A stretch of DNA of 64,000 bases from Methanocella_A sp963769045 (GTDB taxonomy: Archaea > Halobacteriota > Methanocellia > Methanocellales > Methanocellaceae), in assembly GCA_963769045.1 (NCBI GenBank), contig CAVYKK010000029.1, positions 62,001 to 126,000 on the forward strand, in the 5' to 3' direction. The stretch's first letter is position 1, and each line of letters starts with the position of its first letter. The notes under the pieces are model-generated. The model was not told the origin of the DNA, did no database searches, and saw only the letters and a program-made list of their open reading frames with translations. Both the position numbers and the translations under genes were made by a program. Positions 36,795 to 45,647 of this stretch are shown piece by piece.

Positions 36795-36996
36795 TACCAC
36801 GTTTAAGTATAATGGTGGATACCTTCAACACGGTCACGCGCACGCGCGCGGGCACCTGCCCGGCCAGCGTCGAAATGCCCGGCACGTGAGCTCGTCGCCT
36901 TCATGCCCATGGCGGCCGTCATGCAAAATTATATCTCTGTTATGCGGCTTTGTATCTATAAAACAAGCCAGCTTTGCTGCAATCAGGTTGATCACC

Positions 36997-38139
36997 ATGG
37001 CAAAAGACAAGTGCGACGCGCCGGTCATCATGGTCGGCATCAGCGATCACGACGCCGACCTTTACTATGTGACGAAGTTCCTGGCCCCTGACGCGTTCGC
37101 CTACGTGTGCGCGGGTGGCGAGGAGTACGTCCTCGTCTCGACCATGGAGAAGGGCCGGGCGGAAAAGGAGTCCCGGGTAAAAAACGTCATTTCGCTGGAG
37201 GACTACGACTACAGCGGCCGCCTCAAAAAGGCGAAGAACCCGGAGGCGGCTTACGCGGACACGCTGGCTGCGCTCCTGGAAGACCTGTCGGTCAAAGGCG
37301 CCGATGTCCCGGAGGGCTTCCCTCTCGGCCTGGCTGACCGCCTGCGGTCCAGGGGCATCAAGATCAGTGCGGCAGCCATGAAGGCCGACGAGGCGCGGAT
37401 GATCAAGACGCCGGAGGAGATCGAGTTCGTCCGGCAGGCCCAGCTGGTGAACGAGAAAGCGCAGGCCAAGGCCATCGGCATGATCAGGAACTCTACCGTC
37501 CGCGGCGGCATCCTGCACTACCAGGATAAGCCTTTGACTGCGGAACGCCTGCAGCGGGAGATCGAGCTGGTGTTCCTGCGGCACGGCTACGACACTACCG
37601 AGACCATCGTGGCAGCGGGGCCCGGTGCCGCCGACCCGCACTATGCGGGTTCGGGACCCGTCCCGGCGAACCAGATGATCGTCATCGATACCTTCCCGCA
37701 TGGCAAGAAGAGCAGATACTGGGCTGATATGACCAGGACGGTCCTCAAGGGCAGGCCCACGAAGGAAATGAAAGAAATGTACAAACTGGTGTACGAGGCG
37801 CAGGATAAAGCCCTGAAGGCCATAAAGCCGGGCAACCCTTGCAGGATGATCGACGACATCGTCTGTGACCTCTTCGAAAAGCATGGCTTCGGCACCACGC
37901 GAACGAAATCGAAGACCGGCTACATCCATTCGGTCGGTCACGGAGTCGGGCTGGACATCCATGAGCTGCCGAGGCTGAGCCAGACGAGCACATTCACGTT
38001 GCAGCCCGGCATGGTGGTGACCGTCGAGCCTGGCCTGTATGACCCGGCCGTCGGCGGCTGCCGGCTGGAAGACATCGTCGTCGTCACGAAAAACGGCTGC
38101 GAAGATCTGACAAAGTTCCCGAGGGAGCTGGTTGTATGA
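36997..38139 (+). CDS. M24-family Xaa-Pro aminopeptidase
   Basis: A 380-residue metallopeptidase of the creatinase/aminopeptidase P group. An N-terminal domain (about 1-130) precedes the pita-bread catalytic domain with metal ligands in VIDTFPHGK, WADMTRTV, HSVGHGVGLDIHE, VVTVEPGLY and GGCRLEDIVVV. It would remove N-terminal residues before proline in the cytosol. I chose ATG 36997 behind AGGTTGATC; the frame continues upstream to 36766 but with atypical composition. Its stop overlaps the start of the methionine aminopeptidase gene by four bases. Confidence 0.9.
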   Translation: MAKDKCDAPVIMVGISDHDADLYYVTKFLAPDAFAYVCAGGEEYVLVSTMEKGRAEKESRVKNVISLEDYDYSGRLKKAKNPEAAYADTLAALLEDLSVKGADVPEGFPLGLADRLRSRGIKISAAAMKADEARMIKTPEEIEFVRQAQLVNEKAQAKAIGMIRNSTVRGGILHYQDKPLTAERLQREIELVFLRHGYDTTETIVAAGPGAADPHYAGSGPVPANQMIVIDTFPHGKKSRYWADMTRTVLKGRPTKEMKEMYKLVYEAQDKALKAIKPGNPCRMIDDIVCDLFEKHGFGTTRTKSKTGYIHSVGHGVGLDIHELPRLSQTSTFTLQPGMVVTVEPGLYDPAVGGCRLEDIVVVTKNGCEDLTKFPRELVV

Positions 38140-39020
38140 CCGTTGAAACACAAGAAAACCTGGATAAGTATCGACAGGCAGGCCGCATTCTCAAGGAAGT
38201 CCGCGAGAGTGCCGCGACACGCGTACAGAAAGGCAAAAAAATGCTCGACGTGGCCGAGGCCATCGAGGCAGATATCGTGGCGAGAGGCGGAAAGCCTGCG
38301 TTCCCCGTGAACATTTCGACTGATGCCGAGGCGGCTCATGACACGCCCGAGCCGGAGGACCTGCGCGTCTTCGAGGACAACATCGTCAAGCTGGACATCG
38401 GCGTCCACATCGACGGCTTCATTGCGGATACCGCCGTCACCGTCGACCTGTCCGGCAACCCGGACCTGGTCAAAGCGTCCGAAAAGGCGCTGGAAGAAGC
38501 CATTAAGACGGTCAAAGCAGGTGTCTCGACTGCTGCCATCGGCGAGGTCATCGAGGCGACCATCGACGGCATGGGCTTTAAGCCGATCTACAACCTGACC
38601 GGCCATGGCCTCGAGCGGTTCGTCCAGCATGCGCCGCCGTCTATCCCGAACCGGCGCATGGGGCAGGGCATTATACTGCAGGCAAACCAGGTGATCGCCA
38701 TCGAGCCGTTCGCCACAGACGGCGTCGGCATCGTCGTCGAAGGCACGGCGGCGGAAATCTTCGGTCTCTCCGCCGTCCGGCCGGTAAGGCTGCCGTGGGA
38801 ACGGGACATGCTGAAGGCCATCCAGTCCTTCGACGGGCTGCCGTTCGCACGGCGCTGGCTGAAGGGGCTGAAGCGGTCGGAAAAGACGCTCGACAGCCTG
38901 ATGCGGGCCGGCATTGTGCACGCGTATCCGGTCCTGGTCGAGCAGGAGGGCGGCATGGTCTCCCAGGCGGAGCATACGCTCATTGTCACAGAGGACGGGT
39001 GCGAGGTCACTACCCGGTAG
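38136..39020 (+). CDS. map: Methionine aminopeptidase, type II
   Basis: A 294-residue archaeal type II enzyme that removes the initiator methionine. Ligands and catalytic residues are in FPVNIS, KLDIGVHIDG, IADTAVTVD, NLTGHGLERF, AIEPFAT and SQAEHTLIV. The type II insertion (about 160-230) is present. Translation is probably coupled to the upstream Xaa-Pro peptidase through a 4-base ATGA overlap, so two N-terminal processing enzymes are made together. The next gene begins three bases after its stop. Confidence 0.95.
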   Translation: MTVETQENLDKYRQAGRILKEVRESAATRVQKGKKMLDVAEAIEADIVARGGKPAFPVNISTDAEAAHDTPEPEDLRVFEDNIVKLDIGVHIDGFIADTAVTVDLSGNPDLVKASEKALEEAIKTVKAGVSTAAIGEVIEATIDGMGFKPIYNLTGHGLERFVQHAPPSIPNRRMGQGIILQANQVIAIEPFATDGVGIVVEGTAAEIFGLSAVRPVRLPWERDMLKAIQSFDGLPFARRWLKGLKRSEKTLDSLMRAGIVHAYPVLVEQEGGMVSQAEHTLIVTEDGCEVTTR

Positions 39021-39023
39021 GCC

Positions 39024-39767
39024 ATGGTAGCGATCAGCTGGCGGTTGCGGTTCGGCGTAGCCCTGTGCCTCGTCTCGGCGGCCCTGTTCGTAATCCACTA
39101 TACCATCTTTCACGATCAGGTCATCCTGACCCGCGACCTGTTTTTCCTGCTGTCCCTGACGCCGATCACCGTCGTCTTCACCACGCTCATCCTCGATGAG
39201 CTGCTCCAGCGGCGGGAGCGACAGGAGCGCCTCGAGAAGATGAACATGGTCATCGGCATCTTCTACAGCGAAATAGGGGTCCGGCTGCTGCGGACGATAG
39301 CCAGGGAGGACCCGGCGCTGGACGAAATCAGGAAAGATTTGATCGTTAACAGCCAGTGGTCAGTCGACGATTACGATAAGGTCCGGGAGCGGCTGAAGGC
39401 ACACCACTTCACCGTATGTCCCCCGGTTTCCGACATGGCCGCAATCAAACAAATGCTGTCGTCGCATCGTGAGCTGCTGGTCCAGCTGCTGGAAAACCCG
39501 ATCCTGCTGGAGCACGAGAGCTTTACCGACGTCCTGCGCTCGGTGTTTCACCTGACCGAAGAGCTGGACTACAGGCAGTCGCTGGAGGGCCTCCCGGAAC
39601 ACGACTATCAGCACCTGTGCAACGACGTGAGCCGGGCCTACGGGGAACTGGCCGGCCAGTGGCTTAGCTACACGGGTTACCTGCAGGCGAACTACCCGTA
39701 CCTGTTTTCGCTGTCCATGCGCACCAACCCGTTCGACCTGAACGCGTCCCCGGTCGTCCGCGAATAA
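39024..39767 (+). CDS. Two-TM membrane protein of unknown function
   Basis: A 247-residue protein with two N-terminal hydrophobic segments (FGVALCLVSAALFVIHYTIF and LFFLLSLTPITVVFTTLIL) followed by a basic, charged helix (DELLQRRERQERLEKMN) and a soluble helical domain. No known family is recognised. It starts three bases after map and presumably belongs to that operon. I would guess a small membrane-tethered sensor or scaffold, with low certainty. Confidence 0.8.
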   Translation: MVAISWRLRFGVALCLVSAALFVIHYTIFHDQVILTRDLFFLLSLTPITVVFTTLILDELLQRRERQERLEKMNMVIGIFYSEIGVRLLRTIAREDPALDEIRKDLIVNSQWSVDDYDKVRERLKAHHFTVCPPVSDMAAIKQMLSSHRELLVQLLENPILLEHESFTDVLRSVFHLTEELDYRQSLEGLPEHDYQHLCNDVSRAYGELAGQWLSYTGYLQANYPYLFSLSMRTNPFDLNASPVVRE

Positions 39768-39816
39768 ACAGCACGTATTTTTTTAATATTGCCGCTGACA
39801 TTGCGATGGAGGTATC

Positions 39817-40002
39817 ACGATTAATCCAGAGCTGAGCAAGCGGGCGTTCAAGATCACCCATACGGATGCCTACGTCAATTTAAGCCCGGAGGGCAGACTG
39901 CGATTCATACGCGAAGTCGAGCGCGTGAACAGGTTCGAGGAACTGCCCGATAAGTGTAAGGATGTCCTCAAGGCCGGGGAGCGAGAGATGGAAGGCTATT
40001 GA
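39817..40002 (+). CDS. Small basic protein with no standard start codon (ACG or ATT)
   Basis: An open frame of 61 codons reads I-N-P-E-L-S-K-R-A-F-K-I-T-H-T, then AYVNLSPEGRLRFIREVERV and a charged helix ending in GEREMEGY. Composition is protein-like. Between the in-frame TGA at 39796 and the coding part there is no ATG, GTG or TTG. GGAGGT at 39808-39813 is six bases before ATT 39820 and three before ACG 39817. The ATG at 39806 is out of frame and stops after nine codons. Function is unknown. Confidence 0.55.
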   Translation, partial: TINPELSKRAFKITHTDAYVNLSPEGRLRFIREVERVNRFEELPDKCKDVLKAGEREMEGY

Positions 40003-40068
40003 CCGCATCAGGCGACAGAAATGGGTGGCCATGCGCACGTGCGCGCGAGCGGCCGCTCGCACGCTTCA

Positions 40069-40731
40069 TTATTCCAGCCATGCTTTTTTAACGACGATTT
40101 TTCCGGAATGGATATGCCATTCCTTCTCGTATTCGACCCGGATACGCCGCCGCATATGGGGCCCTGACAGCACCATCGACTCATACTCCCCGCCCTCGCC
40201 TGCGACATGGATGCCATAGCGATCGTGCAGCCTGTCCAGCTCTGCCAGCGCCTTTTTATCCAGCACCCGGCCCAGCCAGCTCTCGTCCAGCCCTTCGGCC
40301 GAACAACCGACAATCATGATCTCGAAGCCCTCGTCCACCATTTCGCCGATCAGCTCCCGTGGGTTCTTATGCCAGAGCGGCGCGAAAGACTTGATGTTAA
40401 TGTCCTGACAGATCTGGTCCAGCCGGCGACGCTGGTACTCGGAGGCCAGCGCCCCTGAGACGATGCCGTCCACGCCCAGCGAGGCCAGTGTGTCACGCAG
40501 GGGTATTAGCTCGACTTCCGGCTCCGGCGGCGTGGCCACCTCTACCAGCGGGATGCCGATGGACTCAGCCGCCAGCCGGGTCAGCTCTATGGCCGGCACG
40601 TGGTACATATAGGACTCGGGCGATGCGGAAAAGACGGTCACCAGGTGCGTGACGTCCCAGGCGAAAAGACGGGCGCAGAATAAGGCATAGCTCGAGTCTT
40701 TGCCCCCGGAGAAGAGCGCCGCGATCTTCAT
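40069..40731 (-). CDS. Diphthine-ammonia ligase family protein (Dph6/MJ0570-like)
   Basis: A 220-residue N-type ATP pyrophosphatase. The PP-loop ALFSGGKDSSYAL is at the N-terminus and the family stretch VSGALASEYQRRRLDQICQD follows; a late HVAGEGGEYESMVL completes the signature. Members amidate diphthine on elongation factor 2 in archaea and eukaryotes. It follows the deaminase gene; ATG 40731 has GGAG eight bases upstream, while ATG 40752 would overlap the deaminase stop. Confidence 0.88.
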   Translation of the reverse strand: MKIAALFSGGKDSSYALFCARLFAWDVTHLVTVFSASPESYMYHVPAIELTRLAAESIGIPLVEVATPPEPEVELIPLRDTLASLGVDGIVSGALASEYQRRRLDQICQDINIKSFAPLWHKNPRELIGEMVDEGFEIMIVGCSAEGLDESWLGRVLDKKALAELDRLHDRYGIHVAGEGGEYESMVLSGPHMRRRIRVEYEKEWHIHSGKIVVKKAWLE

Positions 40732-40748
40732 CGGAGTAGCTCCGATCG

Positions 40749-41921
40749 TCATCCCAATAGCTCCGTGGCAGCCTCGATGAACTCTCGCTTGACCGCAGCC
40801 TCGTCGAAGGTCGTGATCACGCCATCCCGCAGGACAAAGCGATCGTCGACGAGCAGGTCGGTCACCGCGCCGCCGGAGTAGACTACGTTGGCGATCAGGT
40901 CGTGGTGCGGAAGCATCCTGACATCGTTTAAATCGACGAACGCCAGGTCTTTGCTTCCCGTAGTGGCCATTCTCATCATTACAGGAGCAGGTGCGACGGT
41001 CGCATCCCAGCGGTGGGACTTCTGCAGGAGCGAGCCGATCTTCATTTCCCGCATCATGTCGAGCGAGTTATTGCTGGACGCACCGTCGGTGCCCAGGGCG
41101 ACCTTTACGCCGGCGGCAAGCAGCTCAGGCAGCGGCATGACGCCCCCGGAGGCGAGCTTCATGTTCGATGCCGGGCAATGGACGACAGTGCAGCCGCGAT
41201 CGCCGAGAATTTTTACCTCCATCTTGGTAAGCCATGCGGCGTGCGAAAGAACGGTGTCCTCGTCGAGCAGCCCTATACTGTCCAGGTATTCCACCGGCCA
41301 CAGCCCGGTCTGCTTATGGCAGTCTACGCATTCCTTGCGCGTCTCGGAGATATGAGTGGTGAGTTTCGCGCCATATTTCCGGGCCAGCGCCTTTGCCTGG
41401 ATAAGCACCTCTTCGGAACACAGATAGATCGAGTGCGGTGCCACGCAATAGTCCACCCGTGATGACCGCCTGCTTTTCAGCTGCCCTTCCGCGAGCCGCA
41501 GCGCGTCATATGCGTCTTTATAGTACGGCGTGCCGAAGCTCGTGATCGGCGTGCCCAGCAGGCCCCTGATGCCCGACTTTTCGACCGCCCGGGCGACTGA
41601 CTCCACGAAGTAGTACATGTCGGTAAATGACGACGAGCCGGTGCGGATCAGCTCGACGCATCCCAGCATCGAGCCTTTGTAGACGAGATCAGGCGTAAGT
41701 TTCTGCTCCATCGGGAAGATAACCTTGTCCAGCCAGTCCTGCAGCTTCAGGCCGTCGCCCGCGCCACGCATCAGGGTCATAGCCAGGTGTGTATGGGCGT
41801 TGTTGAAAGCGGGTATGACAAGCTTGCCCGACGCATCGAATTCCTCGTCGGAGGGGCCGTTACGCAGCTGGCCTTTGACGATTTTACTGCCGTCCCAGAA
41901 GGTGGCGTTATTGATGATCAT
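40749..41921 (-). CDS. Amidohydrolase: SAH/MTA (5'-deoxyadenosine) deaminase
   Basis: A 390-residue metal-dependent deaminase. Ligand motifs are NAHTHLAMTLM, LTTHISETRKE, VLSHAAWL and ALGTDGASSNN, typical of the MtaD/DadD group. In methanogens this enzyme deaminates S-adenosylhomocysteine, methylthioadenosine and 5'-deoxyadenosine, the last produced by radical-SAM enzymes such as Elp3. It would overlap in function with the SAH hydrolase at the start of the window. It is followed directly by the Dph6-like gene. Confidence 0.92.
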   Translation of the reverse strand: MIINNATFWDGSKIVKGQLRNGPSDEEFDASGKLVIPAFNNAHTHLAMTLMRGAGDGLKLQDWLDKVIFPMEQKLTPDLVYKGSMLGCVELIRTGSSSFTDMYYFVESVARAVEKSGIRGLLGTPITSFGTPYYKDAYDALRLAEGQLKSRRSSRVDYCVAPHSIYLCSEEVLIQAKALARKYGAKLTTHISETRKECVDCHKQTGLWPVEYLDSIGLLDEDTVLSHAAWLTKMEVKILGDRGCTVVHCPASNMKLASGGVMPLPELLAAGVKVALGTDGASSNNSLDMMREMKIGSLLQKSHRWDATVAPAPVMMRMATTGSKDLAFVDLNDVRMLPHHDLIANVVYSGGAVTDLLVDDRFVLRDGVITTFDEAAVKREFIEAATELLG

Positions 41922-42003
41922 GAAACTTCTCCGGCTGATGATTTTCTTACTATAGGCCGGGGATGGTTAAAAAAATTACCGGTGTATAGTCATTGGGAAA
42001 ATG

Positions 42004-42312
42004 TTGTTTACACTGATAAGGTATTCAACACAGAGTTCACAGGGTTCACATGGTACGGTTAAAGAAATGGCTACGGCAGCCTCTTCCGATCAAGACTTTG
42101 TGTACTCTGTGTATAGTCATTCGAAAAAAATTATGTACTCTTGTGACCCTTCCGACACGAAGGCCACGAAGGCCACAAGGTACACGACGTATACTTTTAA
42201 AAGAGGCTGCTATTGCCTCTTTTCCATCGAAGACTTCGTGTACATTGTGGCCATTGTGGCCTTCGTGTCGGAAGGGTCATGAGCCTGAGCAAAAAGATAC
42301 AGGAACGACTAT
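42004..42312. repeat. Extended palindrome R1 (core arms 42144-42167 / 42256-42279)
   Basis: The 24-base arms TGACCCTTCCGACACGAAGG+CCAC and their exact complement frame a nested hairpin with the same centre: AAAAGAGGC (42199-42207) and GCCTCTTTT (42215-42223) around TGCTATT. The arms contain GAAGGCCAC words. A weaker palindrome with ACACAGAG words precedes it (42006-42120). Its right flank (GAGCCTGAGCAAAAAGATA) is shared with R4. Confidence 0.85.
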
Positions 42313-42406
42313 ACTTTGTGTTTGGTGCCTTATCTGAATACACAAAAAGTAACCCCAATGACATATATTCAGGAAAAAAGTTCTGGCCGATCTGGTGACC
42401 GGCCGC

Positions 42407-43627
42407 TCACATCTTTACCGATAATACGGAGGATGCAGGAGCCCCCGCCGGTCGGAGGCTGACGGCCAGCACTATTGCATAGACGACCATGCAGGCCCCG
42501 GCAATAGCAAGCCCGACGCCGATCCCCATGGACCCGGCCAGTATGCCGCCGGCGAGCGGGCCGATCATCATGCCTACGGACATGGCGACGTTGTACAGCG
42601 CATAGACTGCGCCATAGCCGCCACGACCCAGGCGATCGGCGATTTCGGTCATTTCCTGCGGTACCGAGGCCAGCCCGATGGCCAGCACGGCGCCCAGCAG
42701 CAACATGAGGACGGCTTCTATCAGGAAGGAGCCGGCGAAGGCCGTGGCAGGAAGCAGCAGCCCGGTAGCGATAAGCCCGGCGACGACGGTCTTCCGGCGG
42801 CCGAAGCGCCGGGCGACGACGTATGACAGTGGCGAGGCGATAATGCTGCCTACCACGATGATGCCAAAGAGCAGCCCGATCAGTGTCGGCGATACGCCAA
42901 GGTTCTGCGCCAGGTGCAGCGGCAGCGTCGGCTCCAGCAGTGCAATCGTCGACGAGGTGATTACGATGACGCCAGCCAGGATAACCATGGCAGGGCTCTT
43001 TATCAGCGTCCGCAGTGTCGGTTTCTCGCTATCGCTCTGCCTGGGCGGGTCCTTGAGCAAGAACATACGGGCGGCCCCGTCGACGAGCACGATTCCGGCA
43101 GCCACTATGAAGGGGAGCGTATAGCCGCCGGCCTCGTATAGCATGCCGCCGAACGCCGGACCCAGCAGCGTCCCGGCAAAGCTGCCGACCAGTGCGAACC
43201 CGGTCGCCTGCTGGCGCGTCTCTGCAGGGAACATATCAGCAAGCAACGCCAGTCCTGCCGTCCAGGTTGCGCCCGCGGATACGCCCTGTAATGCGCGGGC
43301 GACGATGAGCGTGGCGGTATCATTCGAGAACGCGAACAGCAGCGTGGAGCCGAACAGTCCGACGAGACCTGCTATCATCGGGAGCTTACGGCCCATGCGG
43401 TCAGAAATGATGCCGACGATCGGCGTGGTGATCAGGAAGGCGATCGCGTAGCTGGCGAACATCAGCCCGATGATCTCCTGCGATGCGCCGAGTTCCGCGG
43501 CATATTGCGGCAGTATCGGTACGATCATGCTATAGATCATGATGTCTGTGAATATGGCCACGGATACGACGAGAAGCGCAAGCTTCTGGTTCTTATCCAT
43601 TTTCAGGCTTTCTTTCTTCATTTCCAT
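42407..43627 (-). CDS. MFS transporter (probable drug efflux)
   Basis: A 406-residue major-facilitator protein with about 12 hydrophobic segments. Loop 2-3 motif A is GIISDRMGRKLP, and the motif-C-like segment is GFALVGSFAGTLLGPAFGG. Such proteins export small molecules; the substrate is unknown. A TetR gene lies just upstream on the same strand, and TetR-type operators sit in the promoter, so expression is probably induced by a ligand. ATG 43627 follows GAGGTAT; a longer start at 43648 is possible. Confidence 0.93.
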   Translation of the reverse strand: MEMKKESLKMDKNQKLALLVVSVAIFTDIMIYSMIVPILPQYAAELGASQEIIGLMFASYAIAFLITTPIVGIISDRMGRKLPMIAGLVGLFGSTLLFAFSNDTATLIVARALQGVSAGATWTAGLALLADMFPAETRQQATGFALVGSFAGTLLGPAFGGMLYEAGGYTLPFIVAAGIVLVDGAARMFLLKDPPRQSDSEKPTLRTLIKSPAMVILAGVIVITSSTIALLEPTLPLHLAQNLGVSPTLIGLLFGIIVVGSIIASPLSYVVARRFGRRKTVVAGLIATGLLLPATAFAGSFLIEAVLMLLLGAVLAIGLASVPQEMTEIADRLGRGGYGAVYALYNVAMSVGMMIGPLAGGILAGSMGIGVGLAIAGACMVVYAIVLAVSLRPAGAPASSVLSVKM

Positions 43628-43643
43628 CGTTGATACCTCAATA

Positions 43644-43663
43644 TACATTCATGTTTGTATGTA
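43644..43663. promoter_or_regulatory. Probable TetR operator 1 (MFS gene, near transcription start)
   Basis: TACATTCATGTTTGTATGTA is an imperfect palindrome between the TATA-like TTGAATATAG (about 43675-43685, minus strand) and the MFS start codon, where bound repressor would block initiation. Confidence 0.65.
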
Positions 43664-43719
43664 AATTGACCATACTATATTCAACTTGAGTGAACCCGGG
43701 GCTAAGCCCTTAAAAGTTT

Positions 43720-43737
43720 ACATACATACATGTATGT
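43720..43737. promoter_or_regulatory. Probable TetR operator 2
   Basis: ACATACATACATGTATGT contains the perfect 12-base palindrome CATACATGTATG (43725-43736). It lies between the tetR stop and the MFS promoter. Confidence 0.65.
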
Positions 43738-43797
43738 TAGTAATATTTATAGCTTGCTATTGCCAGCTATCGGGCGGTAATGCTCCGCAGATAAAGC

Positions 43798-44397
43798 TTA
43801 ACGAACGAGCGGCGCATCTTTCTTCAGGGAGAACTGCGGCTTCTCGGTAGCCGCCCGCTCCACCATCCAGAGGAATACGATGCCGTTCAGCATGCCATAG
43901 GCCGCGACGGCTGCGGTCATCGCATCGGTATCGGGCCGCACCTCGCCCGCTGCCTTCGCCTGCTCGATCAAGCCAGCGATATAGTTAACGGATTCCTCCT
44001 GCGCATGTCTTTTATCCTCCAGCCTCAACGCAAGATCAGGATCGTCGGTCATCTTGAAAATTAGGATCTCCTGCACCGCCCGATAATCATCGTCTTCTTC
44101 TACGAACTGTAGCAGGCGGGTCATCATTCTCTCCATGATTTCCAGGGGTGTGCCCCCCTCGGACATCAGCCGCTCAAGGAGATCGCTGACCCGACCGAAG
44201 CCCTTGTTCAGTATCTCCGTGAAGATTTCTGCCTTCCCGCCCTTGAAGTGCCAGTATAGCGCGCCACGGGTGACTCCGGCCTCTTTCGCGATGTCGTCCA
44301 GCGTGGTCATGGCGTAGCCCTTTTTGCTGAACACTTTCAGCGCGGCATCCAGGAGCTTTTCCCTGGTGACTCCGGCTTCCTCTTTGGTCTTTCTCAT
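43798..44397 (-). CDS. TetR-family transcriptional repressor
   Basis: A 199-residue TetR regulator. The N-terminal helix-turn-helix is TLDDIAKEAGVTRGALYWHF (about 32-51), close to the AcrR/TtgR group; the C-terminal domain should bind ligand. It precedes the MFS gene on the same strand, with operators at 43644, 43720 and 44412, which fits autorepression and control of the transporter. The domain type is common in bacteria, so acquisition by transfer is possible. Confidence 0.93.
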   Translation of the reverse strand: MRKTKEEAGVTREKLLDAALKVFSKKGYAMTTLDDIAKEAGVTRGALYWHFKGGKAEIFTEILNKGFGRVSDLLERLMSEGGTPLEIMERMMTRLLQFVEEDDDYRAVQEILIFKMTDDPDLALRLEDKRHAQEESVNYIAGLIEQAKAAGEVRPDTDAMTAAVAAYGMLNGIVFLWMVERAATEKPQFSLKKDAPLVR

Positions 44398-44411
44398 AAA
44401 ACCAATCTGAT

Positions 44412-44429
44412 ATACATGATGGTATGTAT
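44412..44429. promoter_or_regulatory. Probable TetR operator 3 (tetR promoter)
   Basis: ATACATGATGGTATGTAT is a palindrome of ATACAT/RTGTAT half-sites that overlaps the end of the minus-strand TATA box TTTATATA (44427-44434), about 15-30 bases before the tetR start. Confidence 0.65.
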
Positions 44430-44579
44430 ATAAATCTTTTAAGGCAGGGCGCGTCGCATTACGGGCGGCCGCTCGCGCGCATGAACACTATCAAGGCGAG
44501 AAAATGTACGTTTTCAACATACCCGGAACATTTTCTTATTCAGGCATAGCCGGTATGGAAGCTCAAAAAGAGAAAAAAA

Positions 44580-44966
44580 TTATTTCTGGTATTGTACCGT
44601 GTGCCCTGCTTTCTGCAGGACTTCCACGGCCTTTTCCAGCTCGTACTGCTTGACCATGATGTGGTCGGTATCATAGGACGAGAACACGAAGATGCTCACG
44701 CCCTCGCTGGCCAGCGGCATGGACAGCGACGCCAGGATGCCGGTGATCGAGAACCCCAGCGGGCCCTGCACCTTGAGACAGCGCCAGTTCTTGTTAATAT
44801 CGACGCCCGCCGGCACCTTATCCTGCGGGCATACGATGGAAAGCTCGTCATACGTGCGGGTGATCGAGAAGAAATCGCTCGACGTGGCCCAGTCCGGAAG
44901 GGGGCTGTCCCGCTTCAGGCTGCATATTGCCAGCGTCTCGCCCAGAACTAACAATGATAACTTCAT
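44580..44966 (-). CDS. ACT-domain protein (ACT_7 / CASTOR-type)
   Basis: A 128-residue protein made of two ACT-like halves. The first has LGETLAICSLKRDSPLPDW. The second has GPLGFSITGILASLSMPLAS and SIFVFSSYDTDHIMVK, which match the amino-acid-binding ACT_7 family. It may sense an amino acid. It is preceded by its own short AT-rich leader and is not clearly in an operon. Confidence 0.85.
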   Translation of the reverse strand: MKLSLLVLGETLAICSLKRDSPLPDWATSSDFFSITRTYDELSIVCPQDKVPAGVDINKNWRCLKVQGPLGFSITGILASLSMPLASEGVSIFVFSSYDTDHIMVKQYELEKAVEVLQKAGHTVQYQK

Positions 44967-45026
44967 TTTATACCTCAGAATATAGCTCAGAAGGCCATTT
45001 AAATGTCAACGCCATCAGTCATAAAA

Positions 45027-45647
45027 CTAATTGTCTCCGCCCATCGGACAGGATAGGTCGCCGGGCAGGACGATGTCCTGTGGACGGCATCCGGACCCGA
45101 AGCGCAGCGCCCGGATCAGGCCCGAGTCAGGCTTCGGAAATACAAGGGGAAATGCATGCTCTCCGGCGGACTCATCGACAGGATACGCTAACATGTCTTC
45201 TTTTAGGTTAAACTCGACCCGGACTCGATCGTTGTTACCCCGCGCGTCGACGCGGACCCAGCTGTCGCCGACACAGACAGCGTTAAAGCCATGCAGGATA
45301 AAGCCGCCACGCTCGCTGTTCATCCGCTGGTAGCAGAACCCGGCGGGGATGCCGTTGTACCGCAGGAGCGCCGCCAGCAAATGCGATTTTGCATAGCAAA
45401 GGCCGTGCCCCAGCCGCACGACGTCCGATGCGCTGCATGCGATGCCTGCTTCCCTGCCGGCATCGAACGAATGGGGAAACCGGTCCCGGACCAGCTCAAA
45501 GGCCCTGCGGAGCACAGCCACGTCTTCGCCGCCGGCGACGGCATCGCCCAGCACCGCTACGGCCGGGTCATCGAAGTCCACGATGTCGGAGCAGCGGAGG
45601 TAATCACTGACCGCGCCCAGCAGGATAAGCCGTTTATCGGACGACAT
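45027..45647 (-). CDS. Transglutaminase-like cysteine protease family protein
   Basis: A 206-residue protein with the transglutaminase-core triad: Cys in LGHGLCYAKSHLLAALLRY, His in ILHGFNAVCVG and Asp in WVRVDARGNN. The fold covers proteases, transglutaminases and peptide N-glycanases, so the exact reaction is open. No signal peptide is visible. Its start overlaps the end of the aminotransferase gene by 14 bases, which suggests co-translation. Confidence 0.88.
   Translation of the reverse strand: MSSDKRLILLGAVSDYLRCSDIVDFDDPAVAVLGDAVAGGEDVAVLRRAFELVRDRFPHSFDAGREAGIACSASDVVRLGHGLCYAKSHLLAALLRYNGIPAGFCYQRMNSERGGFILHGFNAVCVGDSWVRVDARGNNDRVRVEFNLKEDMLAYPVDESAGEHAFPLVFPKPDSGLIRALRFGSGCRPQDIVLPGDLSCPMGGDN

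Noticed and set aside
36766..36996. N-terminal extension of the Xaa-Pro peptidase frame
   Set aside because: It crosses a CG-alternating tract, has atypical composition and lacks similarity to the family; the ATG at 36997 has a ribosome site.
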